Positions 38,201-52,300 of a stretch of DNA of 64,000 nt are shown in pieces. The notes beneath the pieces are model-generated. The model had not been told where the DNA came from. It ran no database searches and saw only the letters and a program-made list of their open reading frames with translations. This DNA comes from Archilochus colubris (Eukaryota > Chordata > Aves > Apodiformes > Trochilidae), in assembly GCA_023079485.1 (NCBI GenBank), contig CM041098.1:496001-560000 (forward strand), in the 5' to 3' direction. A program made the translations under genes and the position numbers. Within the stretch, counting starts at the first letter, position 1. Each line of letters starts with the position of its first letter.

Positions 38201-41200
38201 ATACCTTCGCAGAGCTGTTTAACGAGTCTCAGATCCTCTAATATACTTTGTAATTTCAATCTCAATGAAGCAAAACATTTCAGTGTATATCTAGTTTTGA
38301 GTTTGGGCTCCAGCTGCAGCCAACCAAGGTCTGTGTAGCCACAGTTCCTGGAACACTGAGCTCAGGCTTTTGTGCTCCAGCTCTCAGCAGAATTGATCTG
38401 AATTTAGTTCTGAGGTAACCAGAGCTACACAGCTTCCACTCAACACAGAGACATCTGCTCAGAAAGCAAGCCAGGGGATATAATGACATGCATTTTCAGA
38501 CTAATTTCTGTGTTCTGGCTCATCATATGGAAATGCCTCTATGTAACTAACACTTGGTATCTTCCGAATCATAAGTACTCGTGCTTTGAAGCACTTCTGA
38601 GAAAAACCTAAACATAAGGTTGCCTCCGACAGCAGGCAAAAGACTTCAGTTTTGCAGATTGTCTCTTAATTTTTTTAATTATTCAGCAAACTTTGACTTA
38701 GGGATTGTGATGTAATCCTATAAGACCATGAAGCAAAACTGTTGAAGTAGAGTCAATATTTAGTACTGAAAATAGCATGCAGTATCTTCAAGTTCAGCAT
38801 CATTTGTATTAAGCATGAAAATACCACATCAGAGCTGAGGAAAACGTAGAAGACAAGGTAACAAGTCAATAGAGTGTCCAAGCAACATAATGCTTATTTT
38901 TTTACAGAGCTGCTAGTCACTCCCCAGTATACAAATAAAAACTTAAAGCATCTGAAAGAACCACCAGAGGTTCAGCTTCCTTCCCACTACTATTCCTTGA
39001 GTCACCTAAGCAGACAAAAACTTAGCTAGAACATATAGCCTTTTTTTCTTACAAAGAACACCTCCTTGATATATGAGGTGCTATTTCTGTAAAGCCATTG
39101 CTGTTACCTATGGAGTTTTCTAGACTTGGGTACATTTAAGAAAGTTAGTCTTTACAAAACCAGATAAATTAGCTGCCCTTGTTCACATACATACAGAGGA
39201 AATAAAAGAAGACATAAGTAATTTAATCCTAGTGCAATCTGGTTTTAGTTCTGTTTGCCCTCCAAGTTCTGGGTAAGGCCTCATATTTTTTCTTGCTAAA
39301 CTGGAAGGTGGACAACACAGAATTTATTCAATTGTTGCCAAATAAATATTTGAAGTGAAAGTTAATGCAAGCTCGAATATAATTAAAAACAAAGCAAGTC
39401 TTTGCAAATCTCTCCCGTTTTTAACAGCCATTAACTCCATCAGACATAGCTACTGATAGGATTTCCCCACTAGATGGCCTTAGGAAATAACTGAGCATCA
39501 TCAGTTACAGAGCTGCAGGAAGCAGCAGACAGCATGGATTCAGCGATCGAATTCCTTTTCTTAGTCCAGGAGCTACCTTGACACTTGGCAAAGAGAGCTG
39601 CAACAGCACCACTATTCTAAAATGCCCATTTTCACCACCACCAGCAGTTGGAACAATCAGAAATTAACTTACACCTGTTGAGCAGACCATAACCATAGCA
39701 TGAGACACAATGTCAGGTCTACCAGTGCCTGTCATGGGGGGGTTTCTCTGTCAGACTTAGGCTGCCTCTGCCTTTTGTCAGCTGTGATACCCCAAGGCCT
39801 CAGGTAACAGAGGTGGGATGATCTGTGTCCTAATAAATGACAATTTCTAATCCTCCAGAGCAAGCATTTTAGGCTGTTCTTGACCTGTAGTTTCCCCTAA
39901 AGTAATTTCTTAACCTACCTATCACTGTCTGTTCCACTTGAGTCACAATTTAAATACCTCAGTAGTTACTGGCACTATTACATCTTGAAAAGTGAAGCAA
40001 ACAAGCTTTAACCTTAACATCCATAGTCAGTGTCTTTACCTTACTTCATAAGGTAAAGTGACTACCAACACCCAGATGAGGATTAGCAATTTTAAGAGCT
40101 CTGGTACAGCCTAAACTCTGATAAAGCTGGAATCTATGAAGAATTAAAGGTATAGGAGATTTCTAGCAAGGAATTTGGAGGACAAACGTAACTATGTCCA
40201 TCCCAGAAAGAAATACTCATGACAAAAATGCTTCTCAGTTACTAAACAGTGTAAACATTGAGAGCTGTTTTCTCGGTGCTCATTTCCAGTGTCAGTAGCT
40301 ACATTACCATTTGATTCAATCTGCTCTTAATATGAATCACCAGTCAGTAAGTCTGCATTTTTTCTTAACTTCTTTGTTACTGGAAAGGATTTCACCCAAT
40401 TTACCATGGTATAGGACACCCAGTTCCTATGATGCTTCTCAGATCTTTAAATATTTTTTTGCAGAACCCAGTGCAAAAATCAGTTGTCTGGAGTCAGCAG
40501 TTTGCTGCCTCAGTGGACCCTTGAGGAGTGAGTACATAACCCCAGGGAAAAGTGTGGCAGGCAGAAGGACATTCTCTTTGTTGGCAGTAAAACAGCACAA
40601 CCAGCATTCAAGTGAGCAGCACCTCCCAGTGGGACTGCAAATCCCTACAAAATCTGAATGATACAGAGTACCACAGGAGTGTAAACCGTGTATAAACTCT
40701 TCCAACAATTAACACAGCAAAGATGAGCATCACAGGAGAAAGCCTACTAGTTCAGTCTAGAAATTGTTAAATGATTTAGTCTGACAGAGTTCATTCTGGC
40801 TTGGATTAGATTCTCATCTGTATTAACATTTTTTTTTAAACTCCTAATGATTTTATTTTAATCATCTATTTAGTGTACTAGGCACCAAGAACCAAACAGA
40901 AGATTATTTTCTTATGTGGATTTTGAACATCGTGTCACTTGATATGGTTCACAGTTTTTGTGTCTGTCATTTGATATAGATACAGAAATTTAGATTTGAC
41001 ACAAATTTAGAGCTGAGTTTTACATCAGAAGCAAACCATTCACTATACAGGTGGAAATCTCAAGATAAAACCCAAAGTATCTTAAGTAATAAACAGGTTT
41101 TTAAAAACCCTCTAATATTTCAGTTGATATGCTATTAAAACCTCTTGGTCTTACAACACGGCATAACTCTGCTGAAAGTAACTTTTTCATTGCCTACCTT

Positions 41201-42755
41201 GCAGTGATATTTTGCAGATGCTTTCAACCACACAGAAAAAAAATCTGAAAAATATTCCTCTGTAGCTTAATGTTACCCAGAAAAGTTTAGCTCCACACAT
41301 TTGCCCTTGAAATAAGAACCTAAGGTATCTCTGAAGCACATAAAGAAGGAGCAAAAGGTTGGTTTTGGTTTTGTATTTTTTAACTGGCCAAGTGAGGCAG
41401 AACAAGGTGAACAAAAACCAAAAAAACTCCTAAAATAATAAAGATTGCTATTTCACCATTCCATCTCTGCCTGAAGAGCTACAAAATTTGTGATTTTAGT
41501 GGTCACAACTTACTTGGAACTAGTGTTATAACTTGATTTAAAGTGTTTAAAACTTTGTTTTTTATGTTTTAAGGTGCTGTAAAATTAGATTTAAACATGG
41601 TAAAAAAGTGATGTGCTAAAATCTTTAAAGACTAAACTCTTCAATCCACAGCACATCCAGAGCTCAGTGATAACAAACATCTACCCAAGTTCCATCAGTT
41701 GGAGTTCTTTAGTGTTTCAACACCACACCTGTATCAGTGCTCTGGGCAGGTGAGCACGAGTACCTCTTGTTGCATCTAAAATGACTGTGCTTCAAATACG
41801 CTTCAGGAGATGACAGAAGAGAAAGCTCAGCTCTCAATAACACAGCTCAGTTCTCTAGAATTTGTTCAGTTCCCTGCTGGCAGTTATGTATTTTTTCTTT
41901 AGAATCTGCTCAAATTAGTTTTTTCACTTTTGCTATGAAGTCTACCTACCCCTCTCAGACAGTTTTTTTCTGACATTTTTGTTTTCATATTAACTGCTAT
42001 GCATTAAAGTGGCAGCCTGCAAGACAACAAATAGACACAAAGATAAAGTGCAGCCAAAAATCTTGAACACTGGGTAGTTTGTTGAAGGTGATGAAGGAAG
42101 AGAGGATTGCAAACAACTCCTCTGCAGAGTTCAGTCAGAGCTGAGTGCTGAAAATTGAGGATATTGCCCAGAGCCATCAGCAGCATCAGACTCCCTGGAG
42201 GATCAAATTATCAGATACTTCTACTAAATATGAGTAGCCAACACTGTAGTCCTCCTTAGAGTGCACGTGGTAGACAGAGTTCCTAAATACTCCCTAAAAA
42301 AGCTCAAAAATGTGCTTTGAGTTTTGGTCAGTTATTAAGGGAATGGATTTCAGAAAAAAATATTTGGTGAATATGTTGTGATAATTTGCCCACATATTTT
42401 GCCCCATATATTGACCATATATTAAAGTCATCTTTTGTATTTTATCCAGTATCCTGAACTCAGCAGCTGTTGAGATTTACAGCTTCTGATACCTTTCAGT
42501 ATAAAAACCTCAGCTTAGCAGAACAAAAGTTGTATTGGTAGTTGGAGATTTCCTGCAGTAACATATTGAGCTCCAGTTCAGATCAACTAAAGCAGAGATG
42601 CTTCTAGATCAGCACCATTTTTCTCAGAAAAGAAATGTTGGAAATAAAAGCTTGCTAAAACCTGAGACACTGAGGCCAGTGACTGTTTCTAACACTTGTG
42701 CAAATGAATCCACATTATCATTCTGGCAATGCTGTAGTTAATGGATCCATACATT

Positions 42756-42770
42756 AGAGAGAGAGAGAGA
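42756..42770. repeat. (AG)7 microsatellite
   Basis: Seven AG units plus one base in plain intergenic sequence. Confidence 0.8.
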
Positions 42771-43315
42771 ACATTTTGGTGTTAGCAAAACTAAACCGTG
42801 ACTGCTGTATAACTCCCAGGGACTAAGATCTCCTTACAAACAAACAAAAATAAAGGAAAAAAATCACATTTAATTCTTTAGAAATCCATCGTATTTGCAC
42901 AGTTCTGAGTCAGCATCAGGGCTGGTATAGCTCCCATCCTACATCAATAGCTAAAGAAAAGCAAAAGCAATTGAATTATTACTCATTTAGAGATGTAATA
43001 TTTTCCCTGCTGTAGTGTGTACATCCACCACCAGCAGAGCAGAAGACACAACAACAGCTTCCTGTGTTTTTAGTCCAGCATGCAGGGAGCTAGTCCTAGG
43101 AAGATGAATGGATTTCACTTCTCCCTTCCCACACACACTGTTTACCCTTTGTCTTCTACCACTGCTGCTAAAAGGATTTCCTCTCTTCCTTTTATCTATT
43201 TATTTTTAAGGGGAGGGAATCGGGCTTCTCACAAGGCATACTTTAACACTGTGACACATGCACAGACTTGCCCTATATTTTATATACTTAACAGATGTTA
43301 AAATGCTATGGGCTT

Positions 43316-43328
43316 AAAAAAAAAAAAA
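43316..43328. repeat. Poly(A) run, A13
   Basis: A homopolymer without a recognisable element upstream. Confidence 0.7.
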
Positions 43329-46300
43329 TCTCAGGGTAAGATCAGTCAATGGCCAGTTCCCAGGTAAAAAAGCAATGGCAGGAGCCAGTATGATGATTTC
43401 AGTGACTCAACTCTAGATTCCATAATACTTGTGTACTTATGGAAAAACATGTAACTCAATATTTCAAACAATGTTTTTTGAGTATTTTAAAAACCTACCA
43501 AAACTAAGGCACAAAGTTCATATTTCTTTCTTCCCATAGCTTAAAGCTTACTCTGTGGGTGTAGCAGTACCATCAAGAGCTGGCACTAAAGAGGGCCAAA
43601 TTATCAAGAGCTTTCAATGCAGTGGCTTTCAAAATGAAAGATGTAAGGCCATCTATCTATGTGGATACTTTTTTGGTGATTGCAATAATTTGAAAACATT
43701 TCTTTCAAACCCAAAACACAACTCTACCACTGCTCCTTTCACCAGACACTGAAAATTCCACAAACAAGTCCACCCCCAACATACAAATATCCATTCAACC
43801 ATTACAGGTAAATGTGTTCCATCAGTTCTTAACAGGTTAAGTCAATAGCTACTTTTATTGCTATAAAAGCCTCATTACAACCACAAGATATACCTAGACC
43901 AAAAAATGAAAGTAGATGCTCTGCCAGGTGCATTATTTCTTCTACTATCATCCCTGGATAGATCTTTGGACTGCTGTCATACCAAGAGACTCTCATCATC
44001 CCTGTAAATGTCCATCTTCTCTGAAAGCACCAGGCAGCTTGTTTCATCTTGGGATGGAACTGACTCCAGTCACACCTACTCCATTAGAGTCAGTTACAGG
44101 AGTGGTAAATCAAATAAATTTGTTTGCTCTTCATTAGTTTTCAGAAATTTAATTAAATTACCAATTATCATAATGAACAAGACTCCTAAGGCTAAGATTT
44201 TATGAGTCATATTGCTTTTAATCCAATGAGCCAAAAACCGTGGGGCCTACACATTGTTCCAGCTAGGCAGATAATGGAAGCTGGCATCTTTGATTGCCTT
44301 TTTTTGTATAATTATAGCACACCAGTGTATTTCCCTCAACACAAAGACTGCCTTTTTTTGATTTCTTCTGTTTATTATACCAAACCACTTCTCTTAAGAC
44401 CCTGAACCATAAAGTTTTTTATTGTTGGTGGTGGGAGGGTGAGGAAGGGAGGTCAGACTGTAAAGCTTTGTACTATGTAGATTTACAGGGTGGTAGATCC
44501 ATCCTTGGGACCCTTTTCTGCAGTTCTTCCTGGTGTTCTCACATCTCTTCTGTTGATAGTCCCTCCCAAAAGGCATTTCTCCCTCCCACTGATTCCTTGA
44601 GGGCTCCACACTTGGAGTTATTCTCCTAACTGAAGTATTTGTTTTCAGTTTACTTCAGGGAAAGAAGTACACTGACAGTTTGTTAGGTAATATATGGATG
44701 TGCATAAACCATGGAGTATCCCAATTTCTGCGTTATGCAGGATAAAAACATCTCAATCAATTTATGTTTTTTCTGTACATGCACAGGACTCTGCATGCAT
44801 AAAGCTCCCCCATTGCTGTAATTCCTGGCATGTTGTACAGACACTTTCTAGAGCAGGACAAGAACAACTTCCCAGGTGTGAAAGTACCCAAGCAAACAGT
44901 TGCTTTCAAAGAGAAGTAAAGAAAGCAGCCATGGATCTAAATCAGCCCAACAGCCCATTTCATCTCTTAAACATGTAATTACCCTACAAGCAATAGAGGC
45001 CAAAACATTTTAGACATTCCTCTCAAGAGCATAAATGAGTGGTGGCTTAAATGTTCTTTTAGTAACAGATATGTAGAACTGAAGGCATTATTGTTTTATA
45101 GTCTTCCACCAGCCACAACACTTCCCTCCAGGGAACAAAGTGTCAGTTCTATCAATTCCTTAAACCAGTGAGGTGAAGAATCCCTACTACACCTCCTCAG
45201 TCAGTTCATAAGAAGTGATCTGCAAGAGAAAATAATCAAGCTCTACATGCTGTTCCTGGAGTAGTCACATGAGTCTGTTATAGAACACCCCAAGCTGCAA
45301 AGGGCCCAAAAGGAGCATCCCATCTCACTCTCTGCTCCTCACAGGACTGTCTAAAACCAGACAATCCAACTGCAAGCATCACCAAGATGCTCCTTGAACC
45401 CACTGTCCAAAGAAGGTAACGTGCTGCAGACCCACTTGTTGGGATACATAACAAAAAACTGTCCAAAGCATGACAGAAGTCTAAGTCAACTCTGTGCAAA
45501 AAGTTTCTCCAACTTCAGTCAGTAAATCCCAGAGAGACAGGTTACACCACTGCACTGTCAGAAGCCAGGCATCCGATTTATTTTTCAGTCTATACATTTG
45601 CCATTGGAACTCTTTCTTTTAAACTGCATTTTTTCAGGCATTTCCTGTTAAGGCTGGTGTCCCATGAAATAGACATTCTGTAGTACTCATGACACATTTT
45701 ACAAATTAAGGCAAACTACATCTCTCAGGCATCAAGTGACAGCAGAGAAAGCAGATCATTTGATCAGCCTTCATTTGACTAACTTTATAATGTTAAATTT
45801 TATTTTTACTGGCAATAACACAGAAGGCAAGAGTTCTGTTACCCTCAACTAAAAACTTGTAAAGGAAGCAGCCAAGAATTACAAGTCCGAGTACATCCCA
45901 GAGCACTGTCACCACTGCATGATCGAGTTGTTTGATAATCCTGACTACAACACAGCACACTGCTCCATAAAACCCCCTAAGCTGCCATGTTATGTCACAT
46001 TGTGTAACACACATCACAAAACCCAGCATCATCACTAGTTCTAACTGCTTCATTAAATGCAAGATTAATTTATTGCTCAAATATCCAAAGTGACTCTGAT
46101 CTATTGTGTACTTTCCTTAAATTAATAGGTATCTTTCTATTGGCACTCATTCTCTGTCTTCAGACCAGACTCATTTCACATTTAAGTCTTAGTCTTTTCA
46201 GATAAATTACTGGAATATCAGGATCACAGAACACAGTACTATCAGGTGCATTTTACGGCTTTTTTTTTCAGCCAGATTTTTTTACCCTTGAAGATCAAAT

Positions 46301-49300
46301 TGCTATACTTTAAAAAGTACATTTCCTAAAACTATGCCTGGGAGTACCCTCAGAGAACTCAGAATGGAATAGCTGTATCAGCTGTAGGATAACCACTTGC
46401 ATCATTGGTTCATTAATAGATTCTTCTTTCTAGTTCTTGGAAGATTTAATCCAATAAACATGTTGGTTCTATAGACTATCTACCTTGTAGCTATTGATAA
46501 AATCCATATCTAGAGTTCTTACCTTATGGACAATGTTTTTCCCAGAATATATTAAGCAATAGTGAATTAGGCAAGCACTCGAAGGACAAGAACTGGTACT
46601 TGTATTTACGTCTAACTCAATTTTCACTAAAAAGAGTGAAACCAAAAAAACCCTATTTACAAGGGAGCAACACCCAGATCAGTTTGTAAATAAAAATCAG
46701 CTTTCCAGTGCTGCTGCACAACGGACAGAATTTCACTACCTAGATTCGTTTTCTACCTAAGTAGCACAGACTTTTATAGAGAATTCCCATGGTCAGCTAC
46801 CCACACCTTGTACCTAGTGCATTATAACCCCACATGAATTTCAGTAAAAATCATTGCTTTCTGCTATAGCCTCTGCCTGATCAAAGCTCCACAGTGCTGA
46901 AGAATACTCTCAATACACCTGAAAATTGTGAAGCATGAAGTAGAGAAACCCATTCAGACTGTGGCTCAGCCTGGCTCAGTGCAGATGAGGAAGTGCTCAC
47001 TGCTCAGTTCCCTCTCCAAGATCTCTGCAGGCACATTAATGATTCTGGTGACAGAGAGCTGACATGCTCCCAGACATCGCCTTTTCTGAAAGCTCCTTCT
47101 TATGGCCAGACACTCCTAAGGGCACAACAGAGTCTGGGGAAGCCATGCAGATAACAAGTCAGAAAGCCTGACTAACCAGCACACCCCTGGGATACAAAGC
47201 CAGCAAAAACATTTCCTCCAAGCATTCCAAAAAGAAAATGATTCCTCGTGGCTGGTCAGCACAAGAAGATTATCATCACAGGGCAAATGGAATCCCTGAA
47301 GAACATGAAGAACTTGTGTTTTAAGGCCTTTCAAGAAGGCAAACTGCAAAGAGAAACAATCACCTCATCATTTAAGCTTCGTATCTTCTGTTATATTTTA
47401 AATCTTACTAGTGAGGACTTTCATGTGTCTGTGGAACTTCATGTTTGCTTAGGTTTCCCGTCTTAATGTTTGCTTAATACAAACTGTTTGTAAACTCAGT
47501 GTTACTGTGTCCAATCTCTGTTTGTATTTGTTTCTCCAGCATTTTTCCTCCCTCCTCTGTTTATTTCTTCACTGACACATCAAGGGAGGGCCCATTTTGG
47601 CCCACGCTCTTCCCAAAACAAATTGCTTTATGTGCAATTTCCTTTCATCAGAACTTCAACATATTAATGTCTTCATATATAAGCACATATCAGGGTTAGA
47701 AAAAATGATGGGGGGAAAAAACGTAACACGTGTCGAGGCAAGAAAGATTAAAGCAAAATATTTCTCTGAATTAAAGCCCTCTTAAGGTGCAGTGTTTCAA
47801 CTGCACTGCTAAGTTTTGTTTTGTCCTTAGGCAAGTTCAACCCTTGATTAAATTATGTTTATAAATAATTTGTATCAATCCTTCTCTTGGAAACAACAAG
47901 AAGTAAAATAATTTCGCTTTTTGGTGGGAAAAGGAAATGGTGTGGGGGCAGGCAGTTAAACTGGAGTTAGCAGAAGAGTGGAACTAAAGAAATTAAACAG
48001 CAGACTTTGGAGAGAAGCCACAGCACATCACATCACACAAAGCTATGAAATGCTAATGCTCTGATGTTTATCCAATACATGCATCAGGCCTTTCATTGCA
48101 ACGTGAGCAACTATTCCAGACACAGGACAAAGGAGAGGTATCAGGGAAGCAAGGGGACGAGGTGTTGACAGCAAAGCTGACACACAGGCAGCTTGAAAAC
48201 AACTGAAAGACTTCCTTTGCTTTTGATAAGTTTATGGATTATCATTTGCAGATGAGCCATTGGTGATGGGTGATGCTGGTAGGTGGATGGGAACTCTGTT
48301 TCCCATCGTCACATTTATATTACAGTTTCTCATGTGAAACCTGACTAGAATGCAAGTTGGCTTCAGATATTCATTATCACTTCAATTTGAAAAAATTCAA
48401 AGCCACACAAGTGGCATGTCAATGGCATACTGAAAGTAGACACAAGGTAACGTAGCTGAGAGATAAAAGTACCTGGTTTGGGGATCCATTTGGCTGTCAT
48501 GAGACTAACCCCTAGGATTAAAAAACCCAGCACAATAAAAACCCTCACTTTCTGCTTCCTCAGAGATACATTGGCTTTCATCCTTCAAGTGTGTACAGGA
48601 CTGTTTGCTTCGATGTTACCAAATCTTGTGCCATCCTTTTTTAAAGCTAAACCAGTAACTATTAATTTAGGAAGTTCAACTGGACATCTGTATAGATTAA
48701 TTACATTTCAGTCCATCAACTTCAGTTATTTCTAAAGCAGGTCTACCTTCACAAGATACAGCTAAAAAACATTACAGTTTCCAAGATTTCTTGCTAGCTT
48801 TCCAGTTGCAGACATAAAATAACATTTGAATCATGTCCACATCCACTTGCCAGGGTATGCAGAATGCTCAGGTTATCAATACCAGCACAAGCCAACGAGC
48901 ACTGCTCTCCATCACTCAGGGCTGAGCTTTCTCTGAAGTGAGAAGTCTACATCCTTATAAGACAGGGATGAAGATGATGCATCAGCTTCTGTCTACCAAA
49001 ATGTCTGGATAAATTAACTGCACCTAGGAATATCACTATTTAGAAATAAGGCTTTATTTCAGATCAAAGTAACCCTCCTGACTGTAACAGAGCAATTTAG
49101 ATTGAATCATTTGGCTGACAGAGAAGACAGCACATAGAGCCACGGGCTCCCCCTCAGTGCTGGGAACACAGTGCAGACATGCTTTAAGAAGGGTGTAATG
49201 CATCTAATCTAAGTTTCTGCCATGACTCAGGTAGTGGTATTCATGACACAAAACTCCATTTTATACATAGAACCAGTCCAGGACAAGTTGGTAGAATTTG

Positions 49301-52300
49301 CAAAAATCCCTTGAAATATCAGTGCAAGCTTTAAAACTGACCAACAGAGATGAAGGAAGATGTTAAAAAAACTGCAAAAAAACCCTAAGAAAAACAGCAG
49401 TTTGAAGTAATCAGTCATAAAAACAAGTTTGAATTCATTCCAGTCCCTTTTTTCTTATGCAATGACTCAGTGCAAATTATCAATGGATCAAAGTGCTACA
49501 CTTCATAAACCCATCTATCCCATGCCTGGCTTCATGTCAGTCTTACAGGAAAATGGTCAGAATGGTCTAGTAAAATTTGCTCACAATTTCAAGCCACAGT
49601 TGATCTATGGATCTCTTCTATTTCTGTGATGCTGAATTTATACAACTCCTCCCTCTTCCTCTACAAATACAACAACCTCTCCTCAAAATGCAGTAACCTT
49701 CACCATCACTGATCAGGCATCAGTTTATTCAGTTTTAAAACCTTAAAGAAGCCTTTGTGGCAAAAGGTAACCTTGTCTGCAAGGCAACTAGGGAGAGCAA
49801 GGGGAACAACAGTGTGAAGTCTAAAAGACCTTGAGCAGAAACAGTCAGTAAACCAACCAGTTTTAGCATGTTTTTTTCAGAAAAAGGTTAGCTTCTCCCT
49901 ACCACCAGTTTTCTCCAAACAAGTAAAATAAGGTGAACTGGTGGAGTACAGAGGCAACATGAAACATGGCAAAGCTGCAAGAAATTGCTTCCGTAGATGG
50001 TACCATCCCATCTCTAACAGAACAACACTAACCTGTTCTGATAGCTCCGTGTGGTAGCAGAGCACCCTAACCTTTACAAGACATGTAGGTTAGATAGCAA
50101 GATTTTAAGCTTACTGCACAGATTAAAAAGAGGTTGTGTTTCCTTCACAGAGTTTAAAAGTTGCCAAAGAACTGCAGGTATCTGCTGCATAGCAGAGGGA
50201 CTGGAGAAGAAGAAATTTTAGATCCACTGTGTTATTCACTCCCAGGCACAAAGTTCCTCCGTGTGCAGATCCACACCTGAAACATGGAATATGAAAACAA
50301 AAGCCTCCTGTGAACAAACATGGTAACAGGGTGCTGATTTTTTTGTCATCTGAGTGAAGTAGCAGCATTGTGGTACACACAGTGTCTTTGACACCATTCA
50401 CTTGGTGCATCTAGTTTGGAACAGCCATTGAAGAACTGATGAATTGTTGGTACAGCTCCAGAGTGAATGATCTATTGTGATGTTACTACAGTTCGTGCTA
50501 CTGTTATACCCTCTTGTTATTTTTATCCTCATTTCCCCCCCCACCCAAGTTATTCTCCAGGCTCCATAATGCTCTTCATAATCTCCACTTTAGATCACTG
50601 TCCTACCCCTAAGCTTGGCAGTAATTGTGCATGTAGTGAAGATTTCAGTGTCACAACATAAAACTACTGCCAACCACACCAGTGGAACCATCATTACACA
50701 CACAGAGAAGCAAATGGACCCCCCACTAACAATAAAGAAAACTCAAAGAAAGGGAAACACAGGAGTTGGCAGACCTTATTACATTTTTGAAAGATTGATA
50801 AGATCTTATATTCATCAGCATTGGAACACTTCTGTATTACATGTTTGAGACCCCAGTCACACTTGCCATGATTAAAGAGTCCATGAGCAAAAACAAAACA
50901 ACAAAAAAGAAAAACCCACCCAGGCCCCTAGAGGATCACGAGGTATCTGCCAGCCAGTGCATCTCTGGCACTGAAAGAAAAGATTCTGATATTGCCTAGT
51001 TTTGATTAAGAAAGACAAAGCTTCAAAAGCCTGAGCATTGCTATCTATCAGGCCTTGCCCCATGTTCAGATGCACATGAGAGCTTTTTGTCTGGCTTTCA
51101 CCAGCTGCACTGGAATTGTTTCTGTCCAATGGGAGTTGATCACATTAACAAGTGATCAGCTCTGAAAGACAGAAAAGTAGAACTTGCCAGAAGTCCTAAT
51201 TTTTAGAGCAACAATTACAGGTGCTCTAGCATTTTGATTTGGGAAGCAAAAAAATAAAGGTTGTTAAACACAACAGCAGTACAAGCTCCAGCTTGTTATT
51301 GTATCATTTTGCCTGAATTTCACTTCAGTGAGGAGAGACACAGTTTAGGAAATTAACTTATAAAACACAGAATACAGAGTGAGAAGACCAATATTGATGA
51401 TGCAACACCACAAATCATTTCAACTCTAGGAATGCATTCTAGGTTTGTCTTTATCATGTAGCTACTGAATTTTGTTCAGCTCAATATACCTTAAACTACT
51501 TGGCCAGTTATTACCTTAATTTTGCAATGCCACTTTTTCAGTAATTTAGCAGCAGGCTACCGAGTACTGCTTTCAGAACCTGGAAGAGATATTTTAGCCA
51601 GAGAATAGTATTATGACTTCATTGCTGGAAGAAAGGCCTTCATTGTTTAAGTTACTGGCAGAATTTCATAGAAAAGGAGGCTGAAGATAAGCTTTCAGCA
51701 GAATTTTCCATGCAGGCACACATCCATATCTTTACCTGTCTTTGTCTCAAAAGTTGCAGTTAGTCTATGATTCACCTTTCAGCTTTTATAGTTTGGACAC
51801 CCTGAAAATTTATCCCATTAAGGACTTGCATAATTGGAAGCTTCAGCTTTAAGAGCTGAACTCTTCAGGTTATACACCAGATCTGTATCAGACCCACTAA
51901 AAGATACTGGAAAAACTGTAATGAACTGTCAAGAACAAACAGCTCGGCCTCTTGTGCAAATATCAGGATTGCTCAGTCCTTAGAAAAGATGTTTGGTGAT
52001 TCTAGAATGAAGAACCAGATGACCTGGTGTCTCTACATGGCAGAGGAAGAACTATGCAGAGATAACATCATTGGCTTCTCTTTGGCTGCTCTTGACAGCA
52101 GGACTGGGCCAGCCCTGGCAATGAGCTCCTGCTTTAGCTGCATTGGCTCTAGCCAAGGAAAACACAGAATCCACTGCAGAAAGCATAGTCAATGGAGTAA
52201 CTTAGGAGGACTTCAAATGAGCCCAATGGCAGCTGCTATGAAGGGTGAAGGACTTCTTGGAACTCTTAAAAAATTGCCTTTTAATAAAGAAAACCATCAC

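Noticed and set aside
39465..39480. Second CTCF-like motif (CCACTAGATGGCC)
   Set aside because: It lacks the G-rich half of the consensus and lies in plain AT-rich sequence, so it is likely chance.
47701..47784. Frame ending VEARKIKAKYFSELK as a possible SPDL1 exon (compare EREKEAVSYYNALE)
   Set aside because: Only a few residues agree, the exon edges are not framed by splice signals, and K-rich frames are common in this AT-rich DNA. The position fits the gene order but the evidence is too thin to list.
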